From Scybalousia_A sp963540815 (GTDB lineage Bacteria > Bacteroidota > Bacteroidia > Bacteroidales > P3): 64,000 nucleotides of DNA. Under the pieces are notes generated by a model. The model was not told the origin of the DNA. It worked only from the letters and a program-made list of their open reading frames with translations, and ran no database searches. Both the position numbers and the translations under genes were made by a program. This document shows positions 1 to 8,334 of the stretch, in pieces. The stretch's first letter is position 1, and the number at the start of each line of letters is the position of its first letter. The DNA is taken from assembly GCA_963540815.1 (NCBI GenBank), contig CAUTQY010000001.1, positions 1 through 64,000 on the forward strand, in the 5' to 3' direction.

Positions 1-952
1 TTCCGTAGCGGTAGTTGGCGTAGAAATTTGCTGCTATATTATTGGGCAAACCTGCAACAAAGTTCATGTTGTATATTTCTAAGGCTATGTATTTTTTATC
101 CGAAGTTGCAAAATAACGTAGGTTGTTTTCAAAACCGATACCATATTTATAAAATGCTCCGCAGTCTGCCAACGAGTTAGAAGAATTGGATGCGACTACA
201 AGACTTTTTAGATTATGACAGCTACTGAAAGCATAAAAGCCAACGGTTAATGATTTATTCAGAACTACCGACTCCAAAAAACCACACCTATAAAAAGCAT
301 CCGTAGGAATACTTGTTAAACCCGAATTACTTGGAATGTTAATACTCGTTAAGGCGTGACACCACGCAAAAGCACTTTCCCCAATAAAAGTTAAAGAGGG
401 ATTGGAGAGCATTGTATCTATGGAGGCTTGGGAAAGTTCGTTGCAGCCGCTAAAAGCACGGTAGCCTATTGTATCCGGTTTGAGATTGGTTATTGTCGTT
501 AAACTGCCACAACTGGCAAAGGCATCGGCTCCGACTGTCTTTATGTAATTATCGTAACTAAATGTAACGGTTTTTAATCTAGTATAATCAATAAAACCGT
601 CATTTGCGATTGATGTGATTCTTACTTGTTTCCCCCTTGCATAGAAAGAAGCAGGGACAAGCACGGAGGTATCCGTATTTGCTTTGTGTGCTACGGAAAC
701 ATTGTAAATGGTATCCTCAACGCTTGTTACTGTAAAAGTAAGATTTGGGTAAGTGTCAAGTTTTATGGTATCACCCATATTGTATGTGGTCTGCGTACGA
801 CCCAAAAAAGGAATTAATAAAAGAAAGGAAAAAAATAAAAGAAACCTTAAAGTTTTAGACGATTTAAAGAGTGTATTTGCCTTATTATCAATCAAATACC
901 CATCCCCAATACAATTACGTAAGGTTGTGATTTTTAATAATTTGTGTAACAT
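1..952 (-). CDS. BspA-like leucine-rich repeat surface protein, 3' end beyond the window
   Basis: This minus-strand frame is open from an ATG at 952 to the left edge, about 317 codons without a stop, so the gene is truncated by the window. The N-terminus is a long polar stretch of about 34 residues followed by a hydrophobic segment (about residues 35-52, ending near GRTQ) that looks like a signal sequence. After it come irregular repeats with the TreponemaBspA-type LRR_5 pattern, such as VGADAFASCGSLTTI, IGYRAFSGCNEL, IGESAFAWCHALTSINIP and IPTDAFYRCGFLESV. Such proteins are secreted or surface exposed in Bacteroidales and in known cases take part in adhesion. The C-terminus, which would show a T9SS domain or anchor, is off the window. 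A TAACTTTG promoter box at 998-1005 supports transcription from this side. A later start nearer the hydrophobic stretch is possible, but no in-frame ATG is close to it. Confidence 0.85.
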   Translation of the reverse strand, partial: MLHKLLKITTLRNCIGDGYLIDNKANTLFKSSKTLRFLLFFSFLLLIPFLGRTQTTYNMGDTIKLDTYPNLTFTVTSVEDTIYNVSVAHKANTDTSVLVPASFYARGKQVRITSIANDGFIDYTRLKTVTFSYDNYIKTVGADAFASCGSLTTITNLKPDTIGYRAFSGCNELSQASIDTMLSNPSLTFIGESAFAWCHALTSINIPSNSGLTSIPTDAFYRCGFLESVVLNKSLTVGFYAFSSCHNLKSLVVASNSSNSLADCGAFYKYGIGFENNLRYFATSDKKYIALEIYNMNFVAGLPNNIAANFYANYRYG

Positions 953-997
953 AATTTTTTATTATTGATTTAACGTTAAATTTTACATTTCAACGTG

Positions 998-1005
998 CAA
1001 AGTTA
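998..1005 (-). promoter_or_regulatory. Bacteroidetes -7 promoter box (TAACTTTG) for the BspA-like gene
   Basis: Reading the minus strand gives TAACTTTG, a match to the Bacteroidetes -7 consensus TAnnTTTG, 45 nt upstream of the ATG at 952. A TTTG lies about 15 nt further upstream, closer than the usual -33 spacing, so the -33 element is uncertain. Confidence 0.55.
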
Positions 1006-1049
1006 CAACAAAATCAATACCAAACAATATTTTTTGTTTATTTTTTTGA

Positions 1050-1165
1050 ATGGATTGCTTCGCTTTTCGCTCGCAAGGACGGGCGGGTGTGGACAATATG
1101 GATAATTAAGGTACGGACTGACACAAAGTTGTTCGCAATGATGCTAAAGGAGGGCTAGCAATGAC
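1050..1165. repeat. Dispersed intergenic repeat, copy 1
   Basis: The stretch around 1050-1083 reads TGGATTGCTTCGCTTTTCGC followed by TCGCAAGGACGG. Related words (TTGTTCGCAATGATG, AGCAATGACGG) continue to about 1165. The same words recur near 21.6-21.8, 34.7-35.3 and 61.1-61.6 kb in both orientations. The sequence lies wholly between genes and codes for nothing convincing. Confidence 0.75.
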
Positions 1166-1170
1166 GGAGG

Positions 1171-2412
1171 TTATTCGTTGTGTTGTATTAAATATAGTTT
1201 GTCGTTGCGTCTGACGATGGAGGTTGTCGGCATAGAAAACAATTCTCCTTTTACTACCTTGTTTGTAGGTTTCAAATCAACTCTTATTTCGGTTACCCGT
1301 CCTTCGTAGACTCCTGTTGTAGGTCCTATGATATAAATTTCGTCATTCAGATTCAACTCTCCGCTCTCCATTCTTATTTCGGCAACTCCTATATTTTTGA
1401 AATAATTTGTTATCGTTCCTATAAAAATTTTCGTAGTTGTAGCCTTGCTGCCATATTTGCCCGACCACTCTCCTATTCTTTGCCCAAGATAGTAGCCGTC
1501 CCAAAAATCCCTATTGTAAACACGCTTCAAATCTTCATTCCATTTTGCAAGTTTTTCTTTGCTCCAACTACCCTCACACCAGGAGTTAACCGCTTGTCTA
1601 TATGTACGAGTGACTATCTTGACGTATTCGGGAGAGCGTCCCCTGCCCTCTATTTTAAAAACTCTTACCCCCGCGTCTATAATTTTGCCCACAAAATCCA
1701 GAGTTTTTAAATCTTTCGGAGACATTATATATTGATTATCAATCATTAACTCTGTTCCTCCGTCCATATCGGTAACTCTATACGGTCGGCGGCAAAACTG
1801 CAAACATGCTCCGCGATTTGCACTTCTATTGGCGTTATCCAAACTTATATAACATTTCCCGGAAATTGCCATGCACAATGCCCCATGAACAAAACACTCT
1901 ATTCTTAGGAGATTTCCCGAATGACCTCTAAGATTCTCTCTTTTTATGCGGTCTGTTATTGTTTTGACTTTGTCCAAGGAAAGTTCTCTTGCAGTTACTA
2001 TTACATCGGCAAATTGAGAGTAATATTTTGCCGCCTCATAGTTGGTTATATTGCATTGGGTGGATAGGTGTATTTCCATATTTATGCTGTTTGCGTAAGA
2101 AATAACGGACATATCGGAGGCAATAATTGCAGATATACCGTTTGCTTTGGCAGTGTCTGCAACCTTGTGCATATATTCTATTTCCTCATCGTAGATAACG
2201 GTATTAAGAGTTAAATATGTTTTGACATTATTTTGCTTTGCTATGTTGCAAATTTGTTTGATATCGTCCAAAGTAAAGTTGTTGGCAGAGGCACTTCTCA
2301 TATTCAGCCTACCTACTCCAAAATACACACTATTTGCTCCGGCTCCTATGGCAGCCATAAGGCTTTCGTAACTGCCCACAGGTGACATTATCTCTATATC
2401 CTTTGCATCCAT
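1171..2412 (-). CDS. Peptidase U32 family protein (TrhP/YegQ-like, probable tRNA hydroxylation)
   Basis: The 413-residue protein opens with the U32 signature IMSPVGSYESLMAAI followed by GANSVYFG. Its central block ECFVHGALCMAISGKC plus GACLQFCRRPY supplies the four cysteines that hold an Fe-S cluster in this family. Despite the peptidase name, the closest characterised relatives known to me (E. coli YegQ/TrhP, B. subtilis YrrN/YrrO) make 5-hydroxyuridine at tRNA position 34. RlhA, UbiU and UbiV are other branches. The order of motifs and the length (453 residues in E. coli) fit the TrhP branch best. A C-terminal region of about 100 residues looks like the usual small beta domain. It lies 4 nt downstream of the UpxY-like gene and is probably co-transcribed with it. 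The exact substrate is inferred. Confidence 0.88.
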   Translation of the reverse strand: MDAKDIEIMSPVGSYESLMAAIGAGANSVYFGVGRLNMRSASANNFTLDDIKQICNIAKQNNVKTYLTLNTVIYDEEIEYMHKVADTAKANGISAIIASDMSVISYANSINMEIHLSTQCNITNYEAAKYYSQFADVIVTARELSLDKVKTITDRIKRENLRGHSGNLLRIECFVHGALCMAISGKCYISLDNANRSANRGACLQFCRRPYRVTDMDGGTELMIDNQYIMSPKDLKTLDFVGKIIDAGVRVFKIEGRGRSPEYVKIVTRTYRQAVNSWCEGSWSKEKLAKWNEDLKRVYNRDFWDGYYLGQRIGEWSGKYGSKATTTKIFIGTITNYFKNIGVAEIRMESGELNLNDEIYIIGPTTGVYEGRVTEIRVDLKPTNKVVKGELFSMPTTSIVRRNDKLYLIQHNE

Positions 2413-2416
2413 TTCT

Positions 2417-2977
2417 CTACTCTATTATTTCTATCAAATCCGGCTCTACGTATGAACTTGCAACGGCAAGTCCTGCTATCTCTATTACTATACATTTGCA
2501 ACGCTTACCCTTTACTCTTAGCAAAACACCTTCTATACCGTCAAACACTCCTCCTATCACTCTTACCTTTGTTCCTTTTTGCAATTCCAACTCCGTAGGA
2601 GAAAAATACACAATATCATCCTCCATATTAGAGCAAACGCTTATAAAGTCTTGCATTTGTTTTTCGGGAATTGTTTCTATAACATTTTTTAATCCGCATT
2701 TTCTTGTTAGAAAATAGGCCTCGAAGCCGTGATTTACGGACAATTCTCTTTTGAAAGTTTCTATAATTGATTTTTGAGCATAGACAAATATTAAATCTCT
2801 AATGGCAGGTTCTTTTACTTTTATCTTCTTTCCTGACTTTTTTCTTATTTTGTATTGCATGGGAATAAAACAAGTTATACCCTTGTCGTCCAATAACTGT
2901 TTAACCTTGCCCTCCCGAGAAAAAATGGTTTTTAATACAAACCAACAAAACGGCTCAGACTCCATACTACTGTTCAT
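2417..2977 (-). CDS. UpxY-like NusG-family transcription antiterminator
   Basis: This is a 186-residue NusG paralog. The N-terminal NGN domain starts with CWFVLKTIFSREGKVKQLLD and continues with GITCFIPMQYKI and a basic KKSGKKIKVKEPAI stretch. A C-terminal KOW-like segment reads KGTKVRVIGGVFDGIEGVLL. The length and the CFIPM word fit the UpxY family of Bacteroides, which binds RNA polymerase and lets it read through leaders of surface polysaccharide operons. The housekeeping nusG is separate, at 57975-58541. No capsule or exopolysaccharide genes follow here; the gene sits directly upstream of a U32-family gene. Its target is therefore unknown, and regulation of a distant locus or of its own leader is only a guess. 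A second in-frame ATG lies four codons downstream. Confidence 0.85.
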   Translation of the reverse strand: MNSSMESEPFCWFVLKTIFSREGKVKQLLDDKGITCFIPMQYKIRKKSGKKIKVKEPAIRDLIFVYAQKSIIETFKRELSVNHGFEAYFLTRKCGLKNVIETIPEKQMQDFISVCSNMEDDIVYFSPTELELQKGTKVRVIGGVFDGIEGVLLRVKGKRCKCIVIEIAGLAVASSYVEPDLIEIIE

Positions 2978-3052
2978 TTATTTTATACAATGTTTTGCGG
3001 TTAATCTTAAAAAAAACGCTCAATGTAAAAATACAAAATAATTTATGTTTTA

Positions 3053-3604
3053 TCAGACTTTGAATTTTTCCGGATGTTTGGCGCTAATATTCCTGTAAAA
3101 CACTCTTATTTTTTCAAAATCCTCTTGATAATTTCCGGTAGGAATAAGCATATTTTCTTCGTTTATCCCACAAGTCCTTTTTTTGTAATCTATCCAAGCC
3201 AAAAATATGGGTTTTTCGCTTTGTTGAGCAATGAAATAATAACCTTTTTTCCAATTAGGGTTGGCCTTTCTTGTGCCTTCCGGGGTAAGAACCAAAGAAA
3301 AATTTTGTTTTGTCTTTAGCTGTTTTACTATTTCATCAAAAAAACCTTTGCCGTCTTTACCTCTGTTTACCGGAACAGCCCCCGAGAGTCTTAGTATTAA
3401 ACCAAGTGGAAAAAAAAACAATTCTTTTTTTATCAGAAAATGGCATTTGATTCCCAATGCCCACAAACCTGCCCTTCCCCAAACAAAATCCCACATACTT
3501 GTATGAGGAGCCTCTATAATAACGGCGTTTTTCATCTTTTCACTAAATGAAGATTGAAGATGAAAACCACCAAGTTTAAGAATAAGTTTTCCTATTATTT
3601 TCAT
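3053..3604 (-). CDS. Lysophospholipid acyltransferase family protein (PlsC-like)
   Basis: The 183-residue protein shows the glycerophosphate acyltransferase motif I, HTSMWD (His34 and Asp39), and motif III, PEGTR (residues 108-112). A hydrophobic N-terminal half is expected to sit on the inner face of the cytoplasmic membrane. Family members move acyl groups onto lysophosphatidate or other lysolipids. At 183 residues it is short for PlsC (about 240) and resembles the compact acyltransferases common in Bacteroidetes, so the precise acceptor is open. The stop codon of ackA is immediately followed by this gene's start (ackA ends at 3605, this gene starts at 3604), which suggests one transcript and close translational coupling. 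Confidence 0.85.
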   Translation of the reverse strand: MKIIGKLILKLGGFHLQSSFSEKMKNAVIIEAPHTSMWDFVWGRAGLWALGIKCHFLIKKELFFFPLGLILRLSGAVPVNRGKDGKGFFDEIVKQLKTKQNFSLVLTPEGTRKANPNWKKGYYFIAQQSEKPIFLAWIDYKKRTCGINEENMLIPTGNYQEDFEKIRVFYRNISAKHPEKFKV

Positions 3605-4807
3605 TTATTTGGATAACTCGTATGTATCTTTGGCAATAACATATTCTTCGTCTGTAGTTACCGAAAGAATTTTTACCTTACTGTTTGTTGTTGATATTAT
3701 GCCGTCTTTACCCGTTGTCTGCTCATTAATTTTATCGTCTATTTCCGCTCCCAAATAATCCAAGCCTTTGCAGATAGCCTCTCTTTGTCTCCAAGCGTTT
3801 TCTCCTATACCGCCGGTAAAAAGAATAATATCCACACCATTCATTACGGCAGCGTACGCTCCTATGTATTTTTTTACTCTATATGCAAAAACATTAAAAG
3901 CGTTACTTTCTCTTTCTTTTCCTTCCAACTTTGCACTTGTAATATCACGCATATCGGTAATACCACCCGTAAGACCTTTGAGACCGCATTGTTTGTTTAT
4001 AAAATTATTTGTTTGTTCGTAATTCCAACCTTCCTTTTGTGCTATATAAATCAGTGCACCCAAATCCAAATCTCCGCAACGAGTGCCCATAATCAAACCC
4101 TCTATGGGAGTAAAACCCATGGAGGTATCCATACTTTTACCGTTCTTTATGGCACAAACAGAGGCTCCGCTTCCCAAATGACAAGATATTATTTTGCTAT
4201 TATTAATATCATACCCTACCATTTTGGCAGCCTTTGGCGCAACATAAAGATGAGAAGTTCCGTGAAAACCGTAACGACGTATCTTATCTTTTTCGTAATA
4301 TTTGTAAGGAATACCATAAAGAAATGCCTCCTTTGGCATAGTATGATGAAAAGCGGTATCAAAAACGGCTACCTGCGGTCTGCCATGCAACAGAGTTTCC
4401 ATTGCTTCTATACCAGCGAGATTTCCGGGAGTGTGCAAAGGAGCCAAAGTTATAAGTTTTCTTATGTCTGTTTTTACTTGCTCGGTTACAAGAACACTGT
4501 GTGTAAATTTTTCTCCTCCGTGAGCAACTCTATGACCGCAAGCCTCTATTTCCTCTACCGATTCTATTACACCTATCTTTTTATCGGTAAGAGCCTTTAA
4601 CACTATGTTGATTCCCTCTTTGTGATTGGCAATAGGTAACTTTTCGTAATATTTTTTTCCTTTCACCTTGTGAGTAAATTCTCCCATATCCGAGCCTACT
4701 CTTTCCAAAATGCCTTTTGCCAACAATTCGGATTCGCTATCATTGATTACATCTATCAATTGATACTTAATAGATGAACTACCACAATTTAAAACAAGTA
4801 TTTTCAT
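3605..4807 (-). CDS. ackA: Acetate kinase
   Basis: This is a full-length 400-residue acetate kinase, the ATP-forming step of acetate fermentation in the cytoplasm. Family signatures appear in order: VLNCGSSSIKYQL at the N-terminus, AHGGEKF, FDTAFHHTMP, RRYGFHGTSH, LGSGASV (phosphate binding), MGTRCGDLDLG and FTGGIGENA near the C-terminus. In many Bacteroidales ackA follows pta (phosphotransacetylase), but no pta is seen in this window. The neighbour upstream is a phosphohexomutase gene with its own terminator between them. It is followed with no gap by the acyltransferase gene. I did not find a clear TAnnTTTG box in the 71-nt leader. Confidence 0.97.
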   Translation of the reverse strand: MKILVLNCGSSSIKYQLIDVINDSESELLAKGILERVGSDMGEFTHKVKGKKYYEKLPIANHKEGINIVLKALTDKKIGVIESVEEIEACGHRVAHGGEKFTHSVLVTEQVKTDIRKLITLAPLHTPGNLAGIEAMETLLHGRPQVAVFDTAFHHTMPKEAFLYGIPYKYYEKDKIRRYGFHGTSHLYVAPKAAKMVGYDINNSKIISCHLGSGASVCAIKNGKSMDTSMGFTPIEGLIMGTRCGDLDLGALIYIAQKEGWNYEQTNNFINKQCGLKGLTGGITDMRDITSAKLEGKERESNAFNVFAYRVKKYIGAYAAVMNGVDIILFTGGIGENAWRQREAICKGLDYLGAEIDDKINEQTTGKDGIISTTNSKVKILSVTTDEEYVIAKDTYELSK

Positions 4808-4849
4808 TTATATCGTGTTTTATAATTTTTTGAAATTCAATATTAATTC

Positions 4850-4892
4850 AAAAAAAACATGATAGGGTTAGTTCCAGACTACACTAACCCTA
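4850..4892 (-). terminator. Intrinsic terminator after the phosphohexomutase gene
   Basis: On the minus strand the arms TAGGGTTAG (4884-4892) and CTAACCCTA (4863-4871) form a perfect 9-bp stem with a 12-nt loop. A TCATG and then a run of T (4851-4857) follow. The upstream arm overlaps the last codons of the mutase gene. Confidence 0.75.
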
Positions 4893-6621
4893 ATTCTTTT
4901 TTTATATCTTCTATCTTGCTTAGAGCAATATTGCAAAGCAATTTGAAATCCTCTCCTTTTTTGAATTCCATCCTTACTCCGAAATAAAATTTTATCTTTG
5001 GCTCCGTACCCGAAGGACGAATGGATATTTTGCTACCATCCTCAAGAAAATATTGCAAAACATTAGACTCTGGAATATCCAACTCTGTCACCTCTTCGTT
5101 GAGCATATTTTTACTTGTCCGGAATAAAATATCGTTGACTCTTATAACCTTATGCCCTACAATAGTTTTGTGCGGATTATTTCTAAATTCTTGCATCATT
5201 TGCTCTATTTCCTCTGCTCCCGTCTTTCCCTTGCGGACAACGGAAACAAGTCCTTCTTGATAATATCCATATTTTTGATATATTTCCAAAAGAATATCAT
5301 ACATGGTCTTGTTATTTTGCTTTGCCCAAGCACACATTTCCGACAACAAACAACAAGCGGAAACAGAATCTTTGTCTCTAACAAAATCACCTACCAAATA
5401 ACCGTAACTTTCTTCTCCGCCTCCGATATATTTTTCTTTTCCCTCCAACGACAAAATTTTGTCTGCTATCCATTTGAAACCCGTCAAAACATCGTAACAC
5501 TTAACTTTATAATCCTCAGCCAAAACTCTTATCAATTCGGAAGAGACTATTGTCTTTATCACAAACTCGTTACCCTTGTAAAGATTAAGCTCTTTGTATC
5601 TTTCCAAAAGGTAGTATGTTAGAAGGGTTGCCGTCTGATTGCCGTTAAGCATCATTATATTCCCTTTATTGTCTCTTATAGTCAAGGCTTCACGGTCGGC
5701 ATCCGGGTCGGTAGCCAAAAGAATATCCGCTTTTTGCTCCTCCATTAATTTTAAGCCAAGTGTTAAAGCGCTTTTTTCTTCCGGATTGGGAAATTCCACA
5801 GTGGGAAAATTGCCATCGGGAATACTCTGTTCTTTTTGGCAAACAATATTTGTAAAACCGAATAGACGCAGAGCCTCCGGTACCATCTTATAACCCGTGC
5901 CGTGCAAAGGGGTATAGGCTATTTTTATGTCCTTATATTTGTCCAAATCTTTATCGGCAAGAGACAGGGATAGTAATTTTTCAAAATATTTCTTACTGAA
6001 TTCGTCCGTAAGCAAAGTGATATTGTCCATACTTTCTTGCATCTTAACTTGAGAAATATCCTCTATGGCATCAACTCTGCTTATTACATTTTCGTCATGC
6101 GGAAAAACCAATTGTGCTCCGTCGTTCCAATAGGCCTTGTAACCGTTATACTCCTTTGGGTTGTGGGAAGCGGTTATCATTACTCCGGCGTCACAAGCCA
6201 ACTCTCTTACGGCAAAACTCAAAAGCGGAGTGGGGTGTATGTTCTCAAACAAAAACACCTTGAAGCCGTTTGCGGCAAACACCTTTGATACTATTTGAGC
6301 AAAGTCCTTACTGTTGTTTCTACTATCAAAAGACACGGCAACTTTTATTTGCTCCTTATTAGGGTTCTGTTCTACTATGTAATTGGCAAAACCCTGTGTG
6401 GAAGTGGCTACGACTATTGTATTCATTCTGTTTGTACCAACTCCCATAATACCTCTAAGCCCACCTGTTCCAAAGGCAAGTTTTTTATAGAAAGCATCGT
6501 TAAACTCTTCTATATTTTCTTTTTTCAGTCTTAGTATTTCTTTTTTGATTTCTTCACTGATACCTTTTTGACTCAACCATTGTTCGGCGTTCAAAACTGC
6601 CTGTTTATCCAATTCGGCCAT
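4879..6621 (-). CDS. Phosphoglucomutase/phosphomannomutase family phospho-sugar mutase
   Basis: The 580-residue protein is an alpha-D-phosphohexomutase, interconverting hexose 1- and 6-phosphates in the cytoplasm. All four diagnostic sites are present: the phosphoserine loop TASHNP (catalytic Ser142), the metal loop DPDADR (295-300), the sugar loop GGEESYGY, and the phosphate-binding loop RPSGTEPKIKFY near the C-terminus. The length fits the long PgcA/PGM2 branch used by many Bacteroidetes as phosphoglucomutase rather than the 450-residue GlmM or ManB forms. It is 6 nt downstream of the second Sel1-repeat gene and probably shares its transcript, ending at the hairpin at 4850-4892. Substrate preference cannot be read from the sequence. 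Confidence 0.93.
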   Translation of the reverse strand: MAELDKQAVLNAEQWLSQKGISEEIKKEILRLKKENIEEFNDAFYKKLAFGTGGLRGIMGVGTNRMNTIVVATSTQGFANYIVEQNPNKEQIKVAVSFDSRNNSKDFAQIVSKVFAANGFKVFLFENIHPTPLLSFAVRELACDAGVMITASHNPKEYNGYKAYWNDGAQLVFPHDENVISRVDAIEDISQVKMQESMDNITLLTDEFSKKYFEKLLSLSLADKDLDKYKDIKIAYTPLHGTGYKMVPEALRLFGFTNIVCQKEQSIPDGNFPTVEFPNPEEKSALTLGLKLMEEQKADILLATDPDADREALTIRDNKGNIMMLNGNQTATLLTYYLLERYKELNLYKGNEFVIKTIVSSELIRVLAEDYKVKCYDVLTGFKWIADKILSLEGKEKYIGGGEESYGYLVGDFVRDKDSVSACCLLSEMCAWAKQNNKTMYDILLEIYQKYGYYQEGLVSVVRKGKTGAEEIEQMMQEFRNNPHKTIVGHKVIRVNDILFRTSKNMLNEEVTELDIPESNVLQYFLEDGSKISIRPSGTEPKIKFYFGVRMEFKKGEDFKLLCNIALSKIEDIKKELGLV

Positions 6622-6627
6622 GATTTA

Positions 6628-7620
6628 TTATTTTCTTTTTTTATTTCTCAAATATTCTATTGCCTGCTCATTACCCATATTAGCGGCTTTGTTGTAATAT
6701 TCTAAGGATTTTTTATTACTTTTCTTTACTTGCCTTCCGCTCTCGTAGGCTTCTGCAAGTATTAAATAAGATTCCGATTTATACAATGTTTTCAAATCCA
6801 AAAGTTGATTAACTAAGCCGGTTTTATTATAATTTTCTATTGCCAAAATTTCTTTGGCTTGAATTATACCGCCTTCCGCTGCTTGTTTGTAGTATTTAAA
6901 AGCCTTGTTTCTATCTTTTTTTTCCACATAACCGTTTTCTAACAGTACGCCATATACATACTCTGCCATAGGGATATTCTTTTGCAAGGCTATTTTTACA
7001 AGAGAATCGGCTTTTGAGTAGTCGGGGGCAACAACGGTATTGGAAGATAATATATATGAAAGATAGACCATGGCTACGGTGTCATTGTTTTCCACCGCTT
7101 TTTCGTACCAATAAGTTGCCTCTTGCCAACTCTGCTCCACAATTTCTCCGAATAGATAAAAATCGGCTATGCGTCTTTGAGCCAAACCTTCATTTCTCTC
7201 CGCACATATTCTATACCAAAGATAAGCACGAGAAAGACTCCTATTTGTTCCCAAACCGGAATCAAACATTGTGGCAACTTTTAGTTGTGAATTTTCGTGT
7301 CCTCTCTCTGCTGCTTTCAAATAATAGTTAAAGGCATTGGTATAATTTTGAGTACATCCTTTGCCGTTTTCATACATTTCGGCTGTTCTGTAAGAGGCTT
7401 CCGTACTACCTTTATCGGCTGCTTGTTTGTACCAAATAAAAGCCTGCTTATCGTCCTGTAATCTACCTACTCCGCTACGGTATTCTTCTGCCAATTTAAA
7501 CATTGCCGACACATTACCCGAGCGTGCCTTGAGTTCCAAATTTTGCTGTGCCTGCAAGCTAAAAACACAAACAGATAAGAAAAGATAAAATAAAACTATG
7601 TTTATTCGTTTATTCTTCAT
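6628..7620 (-). CDS. Secreted or periplasmic Sel1-repeat protein (long paralog)
   Basis: This 330-residue protein starts with a signal peptide (MKNKRINIVLFYLFLSVCVFS, cleavage likely near LQAQQ). It then consists almost wholly of Sel1-like repeats of about 36 residues, seen as AFIWYKQAADKGS, AFNYYLKAAERGH, AYLWYRICAERN, ATYWYEKAVENN, AFKYYKQAAEGG and SLEYYNKAANMG. Sel1 repeats form helical scaffolds for protein-protein contacts. The middle repeats (around residues 190-270) are degenerate. Its start overlaps the end of the upstream Sel1 gene by 11 nt, so the two are translationally coupled, and both precede the phosphohexomutase gene. A partner or function cannot be assigned. Confidence 0.85.
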   Translation of the reverse strand: MKNKRINIVLFYLFLSVCVFSLQAQQNLELKARSGNVSAMFKLAEEYRSGVGRLQDDKQAFIWYKQAADKGSTEASYRTAEMYENGKGCTQNYTNAFNYYLKAAERGHENSQLKVATMFDSGLGTNRSLSRAYLWYRICAERNEGLAQRRIADFYLFGEIVEQSWQEATYWYEKAVENNDTVAMVYLSYILSSNTVVAPDYSKADSLVKIALQKNIPMAEYVYGVLLENGYVEKKDRNKAFKYYKQAAEGGIIQAKEILAIENYNKTGLVNQLLDLKTLYKSESYLILAEAYESGRQVKKSNKKSLEYYNKAANMGNEQAIEYLRNKKRK

Positions 7621-8209
7621 ATTGCCATAATTGTTTTTCGTTCCAATATTCCAAAGCCGTAGGGTAACCTTCTTTGTAAGCCATTTTTACATAATTGAGA
7701 CTTTGTGCCACATCTTTTTTGCAGCCCAAACCCTCATAATACATAGTACCGACCTTAAACATTGCCTTTGCCAAACCTCCCTTATCGGCTGCCTTTTTAT
7801 AATAAGAAAAAGCGGTCGGCAGATGTTTTGCCACTCCCACTCCTTGAAAATACATTTCTCCGAGAGAGTAACAAGCCTCGTAATTGTCCAAGTCTGCCGC
7901 TTTCTTGTAATAGGCGTGTGCCAAATGCAAATTTTGTTTTACCTCCGTACCATAATAATACAAATCACCAAGTGCCATTATGGCGTCTTTTTGATTTTGT
8001 TCCGCAGCTTTCTTATACCAATATATTGCTTTTTTGATATCTTTCTGCATTTTGTCTTCCTGAGCGTACATTCTGCCGAGTTTGTACTGAGCCACAGCGT
8101 CACCGTCCCGTGCCGCAACTACAAAAGTTTGCGCACCGGCGTTAAATAAGGATAAATAAAATACTGATACAAAAAGTGCAATTATATTCTTACTCAAATA
8201 TTTTTTCAT
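7610..8209 (-). CDS. Secreted or periplasmic Sel1-repeat protein (short paralog)
   Basis: The protein has a signal peptide (MKKYLSKNIIALFVSVFYLS, cleavage near NAGAQ) and about four Sel1 repeats, for example AIYWYKKAAEQNQ, AHAYYKKAADLDN, AFSYYKKAADKGG and SLNYVKMAYKEGY. I place the start at 8209 rather than at an in-frame ATG at 8245. The 8209 start gives a proper signal peptide, and the promoter box at 8243-8250 would put the transcript start downstream of 8245. It is the first gene of a likely three-gene unit with the longer Sel1 paralog and the phosphohexomutase. The two Sel1 genes look like a tandem duplication with different repeat numbers. Confidence 0.83.
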   Translation of the reverse strand: MKKYLSKNIIALFVSVFYLSLFNAGAQTFVVAARDGDAVAQYKLGRMYAQEDKMQKDIKKAIYWYKKAAEQNQKDAIMALGDLYYYGTEVKQNLHLAHAYYKKAADLDNYEACYSLGEMYFQGVGVAKHLPTAFSYYKKAADKGGLAKAMFKVGTMYYEGLGCKKDVAQSLNYVKMAYKEGYPTALEYWNEKQLWQYEE

Positions 8210-8242
8210 ATTATTTTCTTTTTTTCGGTGGCAAATATCATA

Positions 8243-8250
8243 CAAAAGTA
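8243..8250 (-). promoter_or_regulatory. -7 promoter box (TACTTTTG) for the Sel1/mutase unit
   Basis: The minus strand reads TACTTTTG, a full match to TAnnTTTG, 34 nt upstream of the ATG at 8209. It lies back to back with the plus-strand box of the MFS gene at 8335-8342. Confidence 0.6.
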
Positions 8251-8334
8251 ATAATTATTTGTTAATAAAAATCATTTCTTTTCGCTATTTTTTATTTACT
8301 CGGGAAAAATATCAAGGAGAATATAAAAAATATG

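Noticed and set aside
626..968. Two short plus-strand frames at the left edge
   Set aside because: They are shadows of the BspA-like gene on the minus strand, which has clear repeats and a promoter.
3785..4600. Long plus-strand frame of 271 codons opposite ackA
   Set aside because: It is an antisense shadow of a complete, well-conserved acetate kinase and has no domain or signal of its own.
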